Of a stretch of DNA of 64,000 bases, positions 25,901 through 34,563 are shown piece after piece. Positions within the stretch are counted from its first letter, which is position 1. Every line of letters begins with the position of its first letter. The notes beneath the pieces were generated by a model. The model saw nothing but the letters and a program-made list of their open reading frames with translations. It made no database searches and was not told the origin of the DNA. The stretch comes from Paenibacillus_E sp042676385 (GTDB lineage: Bacteria > Bacillota > Bacilli > Paenibacillales > NBRC-103111), in NCBI RefSeq assembly GCF_042676385.1, contig NZ_JBHTHA010000017.1, forward strand, positions 62,001 through 126,000. The letters run 5' to 3'. A program made the position numbers and the translations under genes.

Positions 25901-26025
25901 AAGACGAAGTTCGGCCCGCCTTTGCGGTTTTCAATTGATTGGCGGAACGTATCGCTTCGTCTCCACTGCTCCAGAACACGAAGTTCGCGGGTTCTTGCTT
26001 TCTCTTTGACATCCACTTTTCTCAT
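22945..26025 (-). CDS. ileS: Isoleucine-tRNA ligase, type 2 (eukaryote-like)
   Basis: A 1026-residue class I synthetase that charges tRNA-Ile. It has the HIGH motif GTPHIGHA at 51-58 and the KMSKSKGNG motif near residue 600. Features that favour type 2 over the usual type 1 are the length, the GPPTANGTPHIGHALGRVIK spelling, two Cys pairs ahead of KMSKS (LCEDCG and RCSCGG), the QTRGWFFSLL segment, and the long C-terminus without the type 1 terminal zinc finger. Type 2 enzymes are known to resist mupirocin. The ATG at 26025 follows GAGAGGATGTCACCC; an upstream in-frame start was rejected because it lies within the leader. A T-box precedes it. Confidence 0.93.
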   Translation of the reverse strand: MRKVDVKEKARTRELRVLEQWRRSDTFRQSIENRKGGPNFVFYEGPPTANGTPHIGHALGRVIKDFIGRYKTMTGHRVVRKAGWDTHGLPVELGVQKQLGISGKQEIEQYGVAKFVEMCKNSVFEYEQQWRELTEAIAYWTDMDHPYVTLTNDYIESVWHILAGIHRKGLLYKGHRVSPYCPDCQTTLSSHEVAQGYEDVKDLSATVKFKSTGGSEIFLAWTTTPWTLPANVALAVNKDIDYVKVKWQGEVYIVARNLVEKVFRQDYEILSAHKGSEFVGTSYVPPFSYVSPKRGHIVVEADYVMDTSGTGIVHIAPAHGEDDYRTARGHELDFVNVVDLAGRYTDQIADFAGRFVKDCDVDIVKNLSERSLLFAKERYEHSYPFCWRCKSPLLYYAMESWFIRTTAIKDQLIENNSKIEWYPSHLRDGRFGKFLEDLVDWNISRNRYWGTPLNVWLCEDCGAECAPGCHEEMREKSIRPIDENLELHKPYVDEVKLRCSCGGVMHRTPEVIDVWFDSGSMPFAQYHHPFGDEALFNEQYPADMICEGIDQTRGWFFSLLAVSTLYNGQLPYKAVLSTGHVLDENGQKMSKSKGNGIDPWEIIEEFGADAFRWALLSDSAPWNSKRFSKGIVAEAKSKVVDTIHNTHAFYALYAEIDQYRHEDYLPQKRVNELDRWILSRLNSTLQHVRKGLEVNDFLNPAKQIERFVDELSNWYVRRSRSRFWGSEMNADKVAAYQTLREVLLVLSRMIAPYMPLIAEDIFGNLGGEGSVHLADYPAVTGSAIDPALESDMETVRQIVELARMIRNETGIKTRQPLSEMIVSTESHFDLSRFEDIIKDEINVKAIRLEQSDNGFADISLKLNLKEAGKKYGKLVGAVQSCLKQLSASDAKKAVDNGYIAITIDSEGLHVTMDELLVEKRAKEGFASASGNRITVAIHTSITEELEQEGFVREIVRAVQDYRKRRELPIEKRVNLILDVDSTLKAALERFTHILQDNVLLASIRYAKEPNMEVVSMGDRSFGLLIE

Positions 26026-26053
26026 GGGTGACATCCTCTCTTTTTCTAAAATA

Positions 26054-26330
26054 AAAAACAAAAAAATCCCGCCCCGTAAGGGACGAGATTTCATCTCGCG
26101 ATACCACCCTAGTTCCATCGTGACCATTCAGCAAATGATCAGGACAGCTCCTCATTCTACGTACTATCATACGCGGCCCTTGTAACGGCGGGATCCCGGG
26201 GCTGCTTACTCAGATGCTTCAGCGTTCCTTCTCGGAGAGGATTTTCAGCTAAGTCTTGAATATCGGCTTTCAGCTCTAGGCCGACTCTCTGGGAAACAAG
26301 GGGTTAGCGTACTCGTTCTCGTCAATGAAT
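26054..26330 (-). promoter_or_regulatory. T-box leader of ileS
   Basis: On the minus strand the T-box core AGGGTGGTATCGCG (26110-26097) is followed by a GC-rich terminator hairpin with seven T residues (26088-26061). Upstream, AGAGAGTCGG and GCTGAAAGCCGA fit the stem I apical part. The likely specifier is ATC (Ile) in GAAAATCCTCTC at 26242-26240. Uncharged tRNA-Ile would favour the antiterminator and turn on ileS. The region 26026-26400 holds no other feature. Confidence 0.88.
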
Positions 26331-26400
26331 TTAATAAGAACATTCAGTTAATTTATTATTGCACCCCTTCAAAAGAATGTCAACTTCGTTACAAACCTGA

Positions 26401-27264
26401 TCAATAACTCCTATGGACAACAGCTGTGCGACGCATCATAAGTACCACTGGCGCTAATGCGATCAGAAAACAACCAACAGCGAGAACCGGAAGTGCGGAC
26501 CACTCTAAGATGGAGCGGCCGAGGATCGTCTGCCAGCCGATCGCAGCTAACCCTAATAAATAGGTGCAGCCTGTTATATGGATCAATCTGCTGCGTGTAA
26601 GCGATGCGCGTTCAGCAAGCCAGCCCACAAACGGGATTGCCTGAAGAGCGTGAAAGCCAAGGCCATGCAGCCAAATAATATTGCCGTGAAGGCCGACGGT
26701 ACGTCCTTGATTGAAAGAAATCCAGATGCCGGCGGCAAACGAGATCATGATTGCGACCATCGCGTATCGGATACCCACCACCAGCTCCGGGCGGAGCTTA
26801 TAGGCTTTTTTGCGAAAATATTGAATGGCCAAAAACAGATAACACAGAATCAACAACAAAGCTACGAAAGCAAAAATGGAACCGACTGCGACATCGAAGG
26901 GGGCTCCTCCGTTCACGAACCTCGGGTTCACACCGCGAAAATTTTGTACCGTTTCCGCCAAGTAAGAATAAAGCGCAAGTAAGATATATGACCATCGGAA
27001 GAAAGCTCTGCCTTTCGGACCCATCGCAGTCAACGGAGTGATTGCTGCCGTCGACAACAGAAATATGCCTATAGCAGCATCAAAGGAGCATGCATTTAAA
27101 ACATTGCCTTTAGGGGATACGGGTCCCCCATACAGCAATACCCACACTGCGCATATTCCTGCCAGCAGAAATCCGAGAAGCCCTGTAAGCACCAGCCATT
27201 TTTCCCCTTCAAATAACTTGCCCGCCGGGTTCGTTGCCCTAATTGCTTGATTACTCAACCCCAA
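26401..27264 (-). CDS. Integral membrane protein of unknown function (about 8 spans)
   Basis: A 287-residue protein with spans near residues 23-45, 61-80, 88-106, 122-150, 167-184, 196-218, 227-249 and 253-278. The sixth segment, WLHGLGFHALQAIPFVGW, has two histidines seven residues apart on what may be one face of a helix; another His lies in the seventh (IHITG). Such His could bind a metal or heme, but this is only suggestive. It begins with TTG at 27264, or possibly TTG at 27258, behind GGAAAGGG. The gene is monocistronic. No family was recognised. Confidence 0.7.
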   Translation of the reverse strand: MGLSNQAIRATNPAGKLFEGEKWLVLTGLLGFLLAGICAVWVLLYGGPVSPKGNVLNACSFDAAIGIFLLSTAAITPLTAMGPKGRAFFRWSYILLALYSYLAETVQNFRGVNPRFVNGGAPFDVAVGSIFAFVALLLILCYLFLAIQYFRKKAYKLRPELVVGIRYAMVAIMISFAAGIWISFNQGRTVGLHGNIIWLHGLGFHALQAIPFVGWLAERASLTRSRLIHITGCTYLLGLAAIGWQTILGRSILEWSALPVLAVGCFLIALAPVVLMMRRTAVVHRSY

Positions 27265-27387
27265 ACACCCTTTCCTGTAAATGATTTGATACCCTCACTT
27301 TACAGGAACAATATGGAACGAGATAACAGGCGTGAGAATGAAATCCGGCTGGACCCCGGGATGGTTCTGTGCTCGACTTAAGTCCGG

Positions 27388-28170
27388 TTACAACACTGCA
27401 GACTTGCCGCCATCAATGTTTACCGAGGTTCCGGTCACGTAGGATGCCGCTTCGGAGACAAGGAAAGTAATCACCTTAGCGGCTTCTTCCGTATGGCCGA
27501 TCCGGCCCAGCGGGATTGCGTGGCTCGGGTCCGTTGCAAACTGTTCCCAGGTGAGCTCCGGCGCTTTGGCCCGCCACATCCGTTCGATCTGATCGCTGCG
27601 GATTAACCCGATACAAACCGCGTTGACCCGGATATTATCGCCGGCCAAATCTTTGCTCATCGCCTTGGTCAGCGCTAGTCCCGCAGCACGACTGACCGAT
27701 GTCGGCATGGAGGAAGCGGACGGCGTTTTCCCCCCAATTGCGGTAACATTGAGAATAGCGCCGCCTCCGTTCTTCCGCATGCAAGGAATGACAGCCCGTG
27801 CGAAGTGAACCGCACCGAAAAGCTTCAAGTCCAAATCAGCTTCCCATGTCTCGGTTGGCACATCTTCAAAGGGCTTCGCAGCCGAAGTGCCGGCATTGTT
27901 AATCAGAATATCGATGCCGCCGAATCGTTCCATCGTCAGCTCTACCGCTCGGTGAACATCCTGTTCCACGGAAACGTCAGCCGCAACAATCAACGGCTCC
28001 ACGCCTGTTTTCTCCGAGATCAATGCCGCAGCCTCTTTCAAAGACTCGATATTCCTGGCCACGATGGACACTTGAGCCCCTTCTGCCGCCAAAGCAAGTG
28101 CGGAGGCTAGCCCGATGCCTTTGCTCCCGCCCGTAATAATCGCCGTTTTTCCTTGCAATCCTAAATCCAT
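27388..28170 (-). CDS. SDR-family protein with atypical active site
   Basis: A 260-residue Rossmann-fold protein of the short-chain dehydrogenase type, with the cofactor motif GGSKGIG (14-20), ADVS, and NNAG (91-94). The catalytic YxxxK is missing: the aligned segment reads PTSVSRAAGLALTKA, giving Thr157 and Arg161, and the usual Ser near 143 is Thr. The C-terminal YVTGTSVNIDGG is normal. A subfamily with this PTSV(S/T)RAAG spelling exists, so it may not be damage. GAGGAGGATATAAGG precedes the ATG. Substrate and activity are unknown. Confidence 0.85.
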   Translation of the reverse strand: MDLGLQGKTAIITGGSKGIGLASALALAAEGAQVSIVARNIESLKEAAALISEKTGVEPLIVAADVSVEQDVHRAVELTMERFGGIDILINNAGTSAAKPFEDVPTETWEADLDLKLFGAVHFARAVIPCMRKNGGGAILNVTAIGGKTPSASSMPTSVSRAAGLALTKAMSKDLAGDNIRVNAVCIGLIRSDQIERMWRAKAPELTWEQFATDPSHAIPLGRIGHTEEAAKVITFLVSEAASYVTGTSVNIDGGKSAVL

Positions 28171-28376
28171 CCTTATATCCTCCTCATAAAATACTGATTG
28201 GTTTGCTACTTTCTTATCACTCGAGTATCCATATTATATAATCAATGCATGAACAAAATCACCCTCCAAGGATTGAAAGTATACAGCTTCAGCTGAGAGG
28301 AATAGAGAATATAGTCGCTATTAGCGCACCCGTTGGACGCAATTTGATGGGAGGGATGTTCCAAATGGGTCTCGAA

Positions 28377-28512
28377 AGAACAAAGGTCTATAATTAGAGA
28401 ACCACGTTCGTTATATATGGTCATTTGGTCTCTAATCACCTCTAGATCGGAATTCGCTCTCCTTTTAGCGTCTCAATGGTCTCTATTAACGAACAATTGT
28501 TCTCTACAAGAG
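28377..28512. repeat. Intergenic repeat element, copy B
   Basis: Aligns by eye with 1429-1569 over about 136 bases: GAACAAAGGTCT, GTTCGTTATATATGG, TTAGCGTCTC and ATTAACGAACA blocks in the same order. Within the copy the word GGTCTCTA occurs repeatedly, so the element is itself built of short repeats. Confidence 0.5.
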
Positions 28513-28628
28513 AAAGTCATAATATGGTGACGGTCTCCCCAGAGAAGCATCAGCCAGAATAAACAAATATCGGTTCCAAAGATCATCATTACCCGCAGAT
28601 CAGCATCTTGCATAATTTCCGATACAAC

Positions 28629-28672
28629 CAAAAAGCGACACCACCTCGTTCAATTTCCGGGTGATGCCGCTC
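28629..28672 (-). terminator. Terminator of the MATE exporter gene
   Basis: Minus-strand stem AGCGGCATCACC with GGTGGTGTCGCT followed by TTTTTGG. Confidence 0.7.
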
Positions 28673-28679
28673 ATTATAG

Positions 28680-30077
28680 CTAAGCGTGAATGCCTATTTC
28701 GCTGCCGCCAGCACCGCCAGCAACAACAATCTCGCTCTGCCTTTGCCGCTCTGCCCTTCGCAAGTACTTCTGCTGCCGCCACCTGATGACGACCAATATA
28801 CCGCGTAAATACTCATCGCATATACTTGCGACATAAATGCCCGCCAGTCCCCAACCAAGGTGGATGCCGAGCACATACGAGAGCCCCGCTGCGACGCACC
28901 ACATGGAGATTAACGAGATGATCATATTGTAGCGGGTGTCTCCAATGGCATTGAGGGCGTTGCCCATACCCATATTCAGCATTCTGCCCGGCTGCAGGAT
29001 GACCGTCAACACGATGCAAGAAAGGCCAAGTTGAATAATCGCTTGATCCGAGGTGAAGAGACCGAGGAAACTTTTGCCGATCAGAACAAGTATTCCGCAA
29101 TTCAAACCCACTAGCGCCAAGCCGATCCATGTTCCGCGATACCCGCTTCGATACGCCTCCTTGATGTTCCCTGCACCATACAGGTGGGCAATTTGAATTT
29201 GTACAGCGAGCGCGATCGAATAGCCCAGCATAAAACAGATCGATTCAAGCGTATTCATGTACGTTCTCGCAGCCAATTCCATGGCTCCCATCATCGCCAG
29301 AAACGTGTAAATCGTCAGCTGCGTGAACACCCAAGAGGACATATTGACCCCGAGCGGCCAGCCGATTTTCAGCACTTCTCCAAATAATTTCCGATTGAAC
29401 ACATGGAGATCCCTCCATTCCATCCGCCGCTCAAAAACAGTAAGAAACATAAATAAAAGCAGCATAACGGCAAGAAGTCGGCTGACCAGCGTCGAGATGG
29501 CAACACCGGTTAAACCAAGCTGGGGAAGACCGAGCGCCCCATAGATGAAGCCATAATTAAATACGATATGGATGATATTCATACCTATAGCTGTAATCAT
29601 CGGCCCCTTCGTATTCCCTGTATTCCGAATGACCGTGCTGAGAGCTGCCGACAAAGCCGTTAATACCATGCCTCCGCCAACAATGGAAATGTAGGTTTCC
29701 GCCAAAGGCAGCAGCCGTTCCTCCAAATGAAACAGCTGCGCTAACGGACGCGCTTCGAAATATAAGATGAGGCTGAGGGTGAGACCAATCAAAGCGCTGA
29801 CCTTTACGGCCATAACCGCAACCGTGCGGGCGTCTTCTTGCTGTCGCGCTCCTAATTTTTGAGCAATTAGAATCCCTGCTCCGCTGGCGACCGTCATGAA
29901 CAAAGTCGTTACCGCTTGAAATAGCTGATTTGCAAGTCCAACAACCGCTACGGCATCATCGGACACGCGGCTTACCATCAGCGTATCGACCGCTCCGAGA
30001 AGCAGCTGGAGCAGCAGTTCGATAAAAATCGGCCACGCCAGCAGCCATAGTGAAAATTCATTTTTCTCTGTACGCAC
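28680..30077 (-). CDS. MATE-family multidrug exporter
   Basis: A 465-residue protein with twelve predicted spans in two related halves. The first span region FSLWLLAWPIFIELLLQLLL followed by GAVDTLMVSRVSD is diagnostic of the MATE (NorM/DinF) family, which exports cationic drugs in exchange for Na+ or H+. A GTG at 30077 behind GGAG is preferred; an in-frame ATG at 30095 has no clear ribosome site. The C-terminus ends in an Arg/Gln-rich then Gly/Ala-rich tail that is unlikely to be in the membrane. It is divergent from the AraC-type regulator. Confidence 0.9.
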   Translation of the reverse strand: MRTEKNEFSLWLLAWPIFIELLLQLLLGAVDTLMVSRVSDDAVAVVGLANQLFQAVTTLFMTVASGAGILIAQKLGARQQEDARTVAVMAVKVSALIGLTLSLILYFEARPLAQLFHLEERLLPLAETYISIVGGGMVLTALSAALSTVIRNTGNTKGPMITAIGMNIIHIVFNYGFIYGALGLPQLGLTGVAISTLVSRLLAVMLLLFMFLTVFERRMEWRDLHVFNRKLFGEVLKIGWPLGVNMSSWVFTQLTIYTFLAMMGAMELAARTYMNTLESICFMLGYSIALAVQIQIAHLYGAGNIKEAYRSGYRGTWIGLALVGLNCGILVLIGKSFLGLFTSDQAIIQLGLSCIVLTVILQPGRMLNMGMGNALNAIGDTRYNMIISLISMWCVAAGLSYVLGIHLGWGLAGIYVASICDEYLRGILVVIRWRQQKYLRRAERQRQSEIVVAGGAGGSEIGIHA

Positions 30078-30234
30078 GGGCTCTCCACCATCCAAGCATC
30101 TGTTTTTTTCTATAAATGAAACTCTGTAGTCTGCTCAAATTATAGATGCTATACTTGATTCCATGTAACATGAATGCAACGCAAACTTTCAAAATTCAAA
30201 CTTCCACTTCTTGGAACCATGAGGATGAGTTCAG

Positions 30235-31119
30235 ATGTCGCTTATTGAAATAACCGTCCCCCCGCTTCCGCACTATATCATTAGCGGATTCAACACGATA
30301 CCTAAAGGCGGCAAGCATCCGAGCCGTCGCAATATCCAAGTGTTCGATCTGGTTGTTACAACCAGCGGCTGCTTTTACATCTCCGAAGATGAACACCGTT
30401 TTACGGTATCTGCCGGTCATGCCGTCATTTTGCGCCCCGATCGTTATCACCTCGCCACACAGGCATGTACGGAGGATACCGATACGCACTGGCTGCATTT
30501 CCATGCCGGAGGCCCTTGGACGATGATCGACGAAGCTTTGCCGCCCCTGCCGCTTGATGATTCCGGCTTGGCATCGAAGCCGGTCGAACCTTTTGCCGTG
30601 GAGCCTTTTACCATACGGATTCCGCAATTTACCCGGCTCTTGCAGCCGGAGAAGACGTATGATCTGCTGGATCAGCTCCACCAGCTTCAGCCGCGCGCAC
30701 ACGTGAACGGCATTCGCTGGACGCAGCAGCAGTTGTTTCAAGAGCTGCTGCGCCATCTATCGGCCTCCATCGAGGCGGAAAGCCCGTCGCCATGGGCCGA
30801 TTGTGCGGAAAAAGCCGCCTCCTATTTGCGCCAGCATTACTGTGAACCCATCACCGCCAAAGAGCTCGGCGACAGCGTTAATTTCCACCCCGTATATATC
30901 GCACGCTGCATGCAAAAGGAATACGGCTGCTCACCTACTGAATATGTGACCAGGCTTCGCGTCCAGCAAGCGAAGCTGCTCCTGCTGCAAACCGATCTGC
31001 CGATCGCCCGGATCGCCGAGGAGGTGGGCTACGAGCAGCCCGCATATTTTGCGACCTGCTTCACAAAGCTGGAAGGCATTTCGCCGCGCAAATATCGACA
31101 GCGATTCTCGCATGGCTGA
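30235..31119 (+). CDS. AraC-family transcriptional regulator
   Basis: A 294-residue regulator. Residues 10-130 form a cupin-type sensor domain (HAVILRPDRYHLA, HWLHFHAGG); residues 195-290 hold the two helix-turn-helix motifs (TAKELGDSVNFHPVYIARCM; IARIAEEVGYEQPAYFATCF) and the closing GISPRKYRQ. It sits 45 bases before an MFS exporter gene in the same direction and 157 bases from the divergent MATE gene. It may control either; the ligand, often a sugar in this subclass, is unknown. Confidence 0.9.
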   Translation: MSLIEITVPPLPHYIISGFNTIPKGGKHPSRRNIQVFDLVVTTSGCFYISEDEHRFTVSAGHAVILRPDRYHLATQACTEDTDTHWLHFHAGGPWTMIDEALPPLPLDDSGLASKPVEPFAVEPFTIRIPQFTRLLQPEKTYDLLDQLHQLQPRAHVNGIRWTQQQLFQELLRHLSASIEAESPSPWADCAEKAASYLRQHYCEPITAKELGDSVNFHPVYIARCMQKEYGCSPTEYVTRLRVQQAKLLLLQTDLPIARIAEEVGYEQPAYFATCFTKLEGISPRKYRQRFSHG

Positions 31120-31164
31120 TGCGATATGGTATACTGAACGAAAAAAAAGCAAGGAGCACCATTC

Positions 31165-32364
31165 ATGCCTACACCTTTGCATTGGAAACAGTCATTGTGG
31201 ATTCTTTGGGTAGCTAACTTCGCTATTATGTGCGGGATGAACCTTGTTCTCCCCTTTTTGCCGTTATATATCGAGCAGTTGGGCGTTCATCAGCTTGCCG
31301 ATGTGGAACGTTGGACAGGATGGGTTGTGGCCGCTCAATTCATCACTTCGTTTCTCACCCAGCCGCTCTGGGGCGCCATTGCCGATAAACGCGGGCGTAA
31401 GATCATGCTCCTTCGCGCCGGCTTCGGCATGGCGGTCGTTACTGCGCTAATGGGCATCGTATCAGCTCCTTGGCAGCTGCTCGCCCTGCGCTTATTGAAC
31501 GGTATTTTCTCCGGCTTCATCTCGATGGCCGTTTCTTTGCAGGCATCGATCACACCGACGGAGCATTCCGGCCGGGCGCTAGGCACCCTTCAAACCGGGG
31601 CTATCGCCGGATCGCTGATCGGCCCGCTGATCGGCGGCCTGCTGGCGGAAGTCATCGGTTACAGCCGCGTCTTTTTCTTCACAGGCGCGCTTATGCTCTG
31701 CGCCAGCATCGTGGTTTTGATCTTTATCCATGAGGATCATAAGCCGGCGTCCACGAAAAAAACCAAACAGCGCATGCAGTGGAGCCTGTTTCGGCCCTTG
31801 CTGCCGGTCTTCGCCGCTTCCCTGATTACTCAAGTCGGGATGATGAGCATCGAGCCTATCGTCACGGTCTATGCGAAGACCCTGTATACCGGCAGCCACC
31901 TGGAGCTGCTGGCCGGACTTGTCGTCGCGATTACAGGTATCGCGAATCTGTTCGGCGCCCCTACCCTCGGCAGGTTGGGCGACCATATCGGACAGCGCAG
32001 GACGCTCATCCTCGCGCTGACAATGGCTGCGCTTGCCTTTATCCCGCAAGCGTTCGCTACTGGCGTCACCATGCTGCTGGTCGGAAGATTCCTGCTCGGA
32101 CTCTTCATCGGTGGCATGATTCCATCTCTGAATGTGCTCGTGAAGAAGCTCGCCCCTGTACAAATCCAAGGGACCGCCTATGGCTTCAATACCTCGTCTC
32201 TGTTCCTCGGCAACCTGATCGGCCCCTTGATGGGCAGCCATCTTGCCGCAGCGTACGGCTTCACCTCCGTGTTCTATGTCACCATGGGGATCCTACTGCT
32301 GAACGCCGTATTTATTTTCACCAGCCGCGGCCTGGATCGACAACCGGAGATGAAATTAAACTAA
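31165..32364 (+). CDS. MFS drug exporter (MdtG-like)
   Basis: A 399-residue protein with twelve spans. MFS signatures are present: the loop 2-3 motif WGAIADKRGRKIMLLRAG (motif A) and the motif C-like GAIAGSLIGPLIGGLLAEVIG in span 5, typical of drug:H+ antiporters of the DHA1 type. The second-half motif A copy reads LGRLGDHIGQRRTL. AGCAAGGAG precedes the ATG. Co-directional with and likely regulated by the AraC-type gene. It ends at a shared terminator. Confidence 0.9.
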   Translation: MPTPLHWKQSLWILWVANFAIMCGMNLVLPFLPLYIEQLGVHQLADVERWTGWVVAAQFITSFLTQPLWGAIADKRGRKIMLLRAGFGMAVVTALMGIVSAPWQLLALRLLNGIFSGFISMAVSLQASITPTEHSGRALGTLQTGAIAGSLIGPLIGGLLAEVIGYSRVFFFTGALMLCASIVVLIFIHEDHKPASTKKTKQRMQWSLFRPLLPVFAASLITQVGMMSIEPIVTVYAKTLYTGSHLELLAGLVVAITGIANLFGAPTLGRLGDHIGQRRTLILALTMAALAFIPQAFATGVTMLLVGRFLLGLFIGGMIPSLNVLVKKLAPVQIQGTAYGFNTSSLFLGNLIGPLMGSHLAAAYGFTSVFYVTMGILLLNAVFIFTSRGLDRQPEMKLN

Positions 32365-32367
32365 TGC

Positions 32368-32420
32368 AAAAAAAAGCTATCCTCACCGCAGCATTCAGTC
32401 TGCTTAAGGATAGCTTTTTC
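32368..32420. terminator. Bidirectional terminator between MFS and glutamate dehydrogenase genes
   Basis: Perfect 11-bp stem AAAGCTATCCT/AGGATAGCTTT flanked by A and T runs; serves both converging genes. Confidence 0.8.
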
Positions 32421-32430
32421 TCATATTAAA

Positions 32431-33714
32431 TCAGATCCATCCGCGCCATTTGGCGGCATCCACGACTCGTTTCAGCCCAACCATGTATGCGGCTAATCTC
32501 ATATCCACCTTTTTTTGCACGAAAGTTTCATAGACCGTATGGAAGGATTGAATCAAGATGCGTGTCAGCTTCTCGTTCACTTCTTCTTCCGTCCAGTAAT
32601 AACCTTGATTGTTTTGCACCCATTCAAAATAAGATACGATAACGCCGCCTGAACTGGCGAGCACATCGGGCACCAGCAAAATGCCTCTTTCCGTCAAAAT
32701 CTCCGTTGCCTTCAAGGTTGTAGGTCCATTAGCCGCTTCAACTACGAGTTTGGCCTTAATATCCCAGGCATTATCCTCTGTAATTTGGTTTTCTATCGCG
32801 GCAGGTACTAGAATATCACACTCTTTGACCAACAGCTCTTGATTCGTTATGGTGTTCGAAAAGAGATTGGTCACAGCCCCGAACGAATCACGCCGATCCA
32901 GCAAATACTGTACATCCAATCCATCCTCATTGTAGAGGGCTCCGCCAGCATCCGCTATCCCTACGATTTTGGCTCCCGCTTCATGAAGAAAATGGGCAAG
33001 GTAGCTGCCTGCATTTCCGAATCCTTGAATGATAATTCTTGCGCCTTCTAATTGAATGCCCGCAACTTTAGCCGCTTCTCTGATTAATATCGTTACGCCC
33101 ATGGCCGTCGATGATTCTCTCCCGGCAGAGCCACCTAAAACGATGGGCTTGCCTGTGATGAATCCAGGAGAATCAAATTCACGGATACGGCTGTATTCGT
33201 CCATCATCCACGCCATAATTTGCGAATTCGTATATACATCAGGAGCAGGTATATCTTTGGTCGGTCCTACTAGTTGGCTTATTGCTCGTACATATCCACG
33301 GCTCAACCGTTCCAGCTCCGCAAAGGATAAAGCACGGGGATCGCATTGAATACCGCCTTTTCCCCCGCCATAAGGAAGATCCGCGATGCCGCATTTAATC
33401 GTCATCCACATGGAAAGCGCTTTGACTTCCTCTTCCGTCACGCTCGGGTGAAAGCGGATGCCGCCTTTAGTCGGTCCGACAGCATCATTATGTTGCGCGC
33501 GATACCCGGTAAATACTTTTACCGAACCATCGTCCATCTTTACTGGGATACGAACCGTCAACAGCTTAAGGGGCTCTTTTAATAATTCATAGCACCCCTC
33601 TCCGACGCCCATTTTCTCCAGTGCTGTTTGTATCACTTGTTGCGTTCTCTCCAACACATTTAAATTTTCCGCCCGCTGTGTGACCTTAATGGGTTCTTTC
33701 GTCGTCGCTCCCAT
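32431..33714 (-). CDS. gudB: Glutamate dehydrogenase (Glu/Leu/Phe/Val dehydrogenase family)
   Basis: A 427-residue enzyme that interconverts glutamate and 2-oxoglutarate plus ammonia, normally with NAD in this class. The catalytic Lys lies in LPYGGGKGGIQCDP, preceded by GPTKGGIRFHP; the dinucleotide motif is GFGNAGSYLA, and the C-terminus AAYMVGLKRVVDAAKWRGWI matches RocG/GudB proteins closely. TTGGAGGGAAATCA precedes the ATG. It is monocistronic. RocG and GudB cannot be told apart by eye; the symbol is the nearer guess. Confidence 0.9.
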   Translation of the reverse strand: MGATTKEPIKVTQRAENLNVLERTQQVIQTALEKMGVGEGCYELLKEPLKLLTVRIPVKMDDGSVKVFTGYRAQHNDAVGPTKGGIRFHPSVTEEEVKALSMWMTIKCGIADLPYGGGKGGIQCDPRALSFAELERLSRGYVRAISQLVGPTKDIPAPDVYTNSQIMAWMMDEYSRIREFDSPGFITGKPIVLGGSAGRESSTAMGVTILIREAAKVAGIQLEGARIIIQGFGNAGSYLAHFLHEAGAKIVGIADAGGALYNEDGLDVQYLLDRRDSFGAVTNLFSNTITNQELLVKECDILVPAAIENQITEDNAWDIKAKLVVEAANGPTTLKATEILTERGILLVPDVLASSGGVIVSYFEWVQNNQGYYWTEEEVNEKLTRILIQSFHTVYETFVQKKVDMRLAAYMVGLKRVVDAAKWRGWI

Positions 33715-33846
33715 TGATTTCCCTCCAAATTAATCCATAAAATAAAGCGCTTTCTTTTCTTTGCTGAAAAGGTGCTTTCGCATTCATTCTATATTCCGGT
33801 CTACAGAATCCAACAGAAATCTATAAAAAATAAATTTATTTTTTCT

Positions 33847-34563
33847 TTAATTATTTAGACAAATCGTTTCTGCCAGATGTTTAGTCTCATTTTCTAGTGT
33901 ATCATCTAGCGGAATTAACTCCCTTGTCCCATATTTTCTTTCAATGGCTGCTGCGATCATTCGATCGGCAAGAGAAGGATTTTTAGGCAGAACGGGACCA
34001 TGCAAATAAGTGCCGATTACATTTTTATAACAAAGACCTTCCGTCCCGTCTTCTCCGTTATTGCCAAAACCTTTTATAACTGTTCCTAAAGGTTCATGCC
34101 CATGATAGGTTCTCCCGGAATGGTTCTCGAATCCTACTATATTTCCATGTTCCTTCGATTCAATCAGCATGTTGCCGACCATACGATCATTTCGCGCAAT
34201 AGAGTAACAATCACAAAGATCCAATCCCATAAGGGCGTCGCCTGCTGAAGTCACATAGTAATTTCCTAAAAGCTGGTATCCGCCGCATATGGCCAGACAA
34301 CCTACGCCGTCATCTATACAATCTTTAAAATCCTTCTTTACTCTCAGCAATTCATGAGCGACCAGACCTTGTTCCCGATCGCTCCCTCCGCCGATGAATA
34401 ACAGATCCACTTGTGAAAAATGCAAAGCATTCGTCGTTTTGATATCCACAACCTCTAATTGAATACCTCGCCACTCGCAGCGCTTTTGAAGGGCTGTCAC
34501 ATTTCCCCGATCTCCATAAAGATTCAACCGATCTGGAAAAAAATTATAGAGCACCAATTTCAT
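33847..34563 (-). CDS. gatD: GatD-like type 1 glutamine amidotransferase (lipid II amidation)
   Basis: A 238-residue class I amidotransferase with nucleophile Cys93 in AICGGYQLLG and a C-terminal GTYLHGPVLPKNP segment holding the active-site His. In Staphylococcus aureus GatD releases ammonia from glutamine for MurT, which amidates the D-Glu of lipid II. The ATG at 34563 follows AGAAGGAAA and overlaps the end of the MurT gene by 20 bases, which fits a stable two-protein complex. Confidence 0.88.
   Translation of the reverse strand: MKLVLYNFFPDRLNLYGDRGNVTALQKRCEWRGIQLEVVDIKTTNALHFSQVDLLFIGGGSDREQGLVAHELLRVKKDFKDCIDDGVGCLAICGGYQLLGNYYVTSAGDALMGLDLCDCYSIARNDRMVGNMLIESKEHGNIVGFENHSGRTYHGHEPLGTVIKGFGNNGEDGTEGLCYKNVIGTYLHGPVLPKNPSLADRMIAAAIERKYGTRELIPLDDTLENETKHLAETICLNN

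Larger units (their letters stand above)
28171..28679. other. Non-coding region of about 500 bases
   Basis: No gene is supported. It contains one intergenic repeat copy (28377-28512) and the MATE-gene terminator (28629-28672); the AT-rich start probably carries the SDR promoter. Confidence 0.5.

Noticed and set aside
31579..32241. 220-residue minus-strand frame
   Set aside because: It is antisense to an MFS gene; its very polar composition is what the complement of hydrophobic codons gives.
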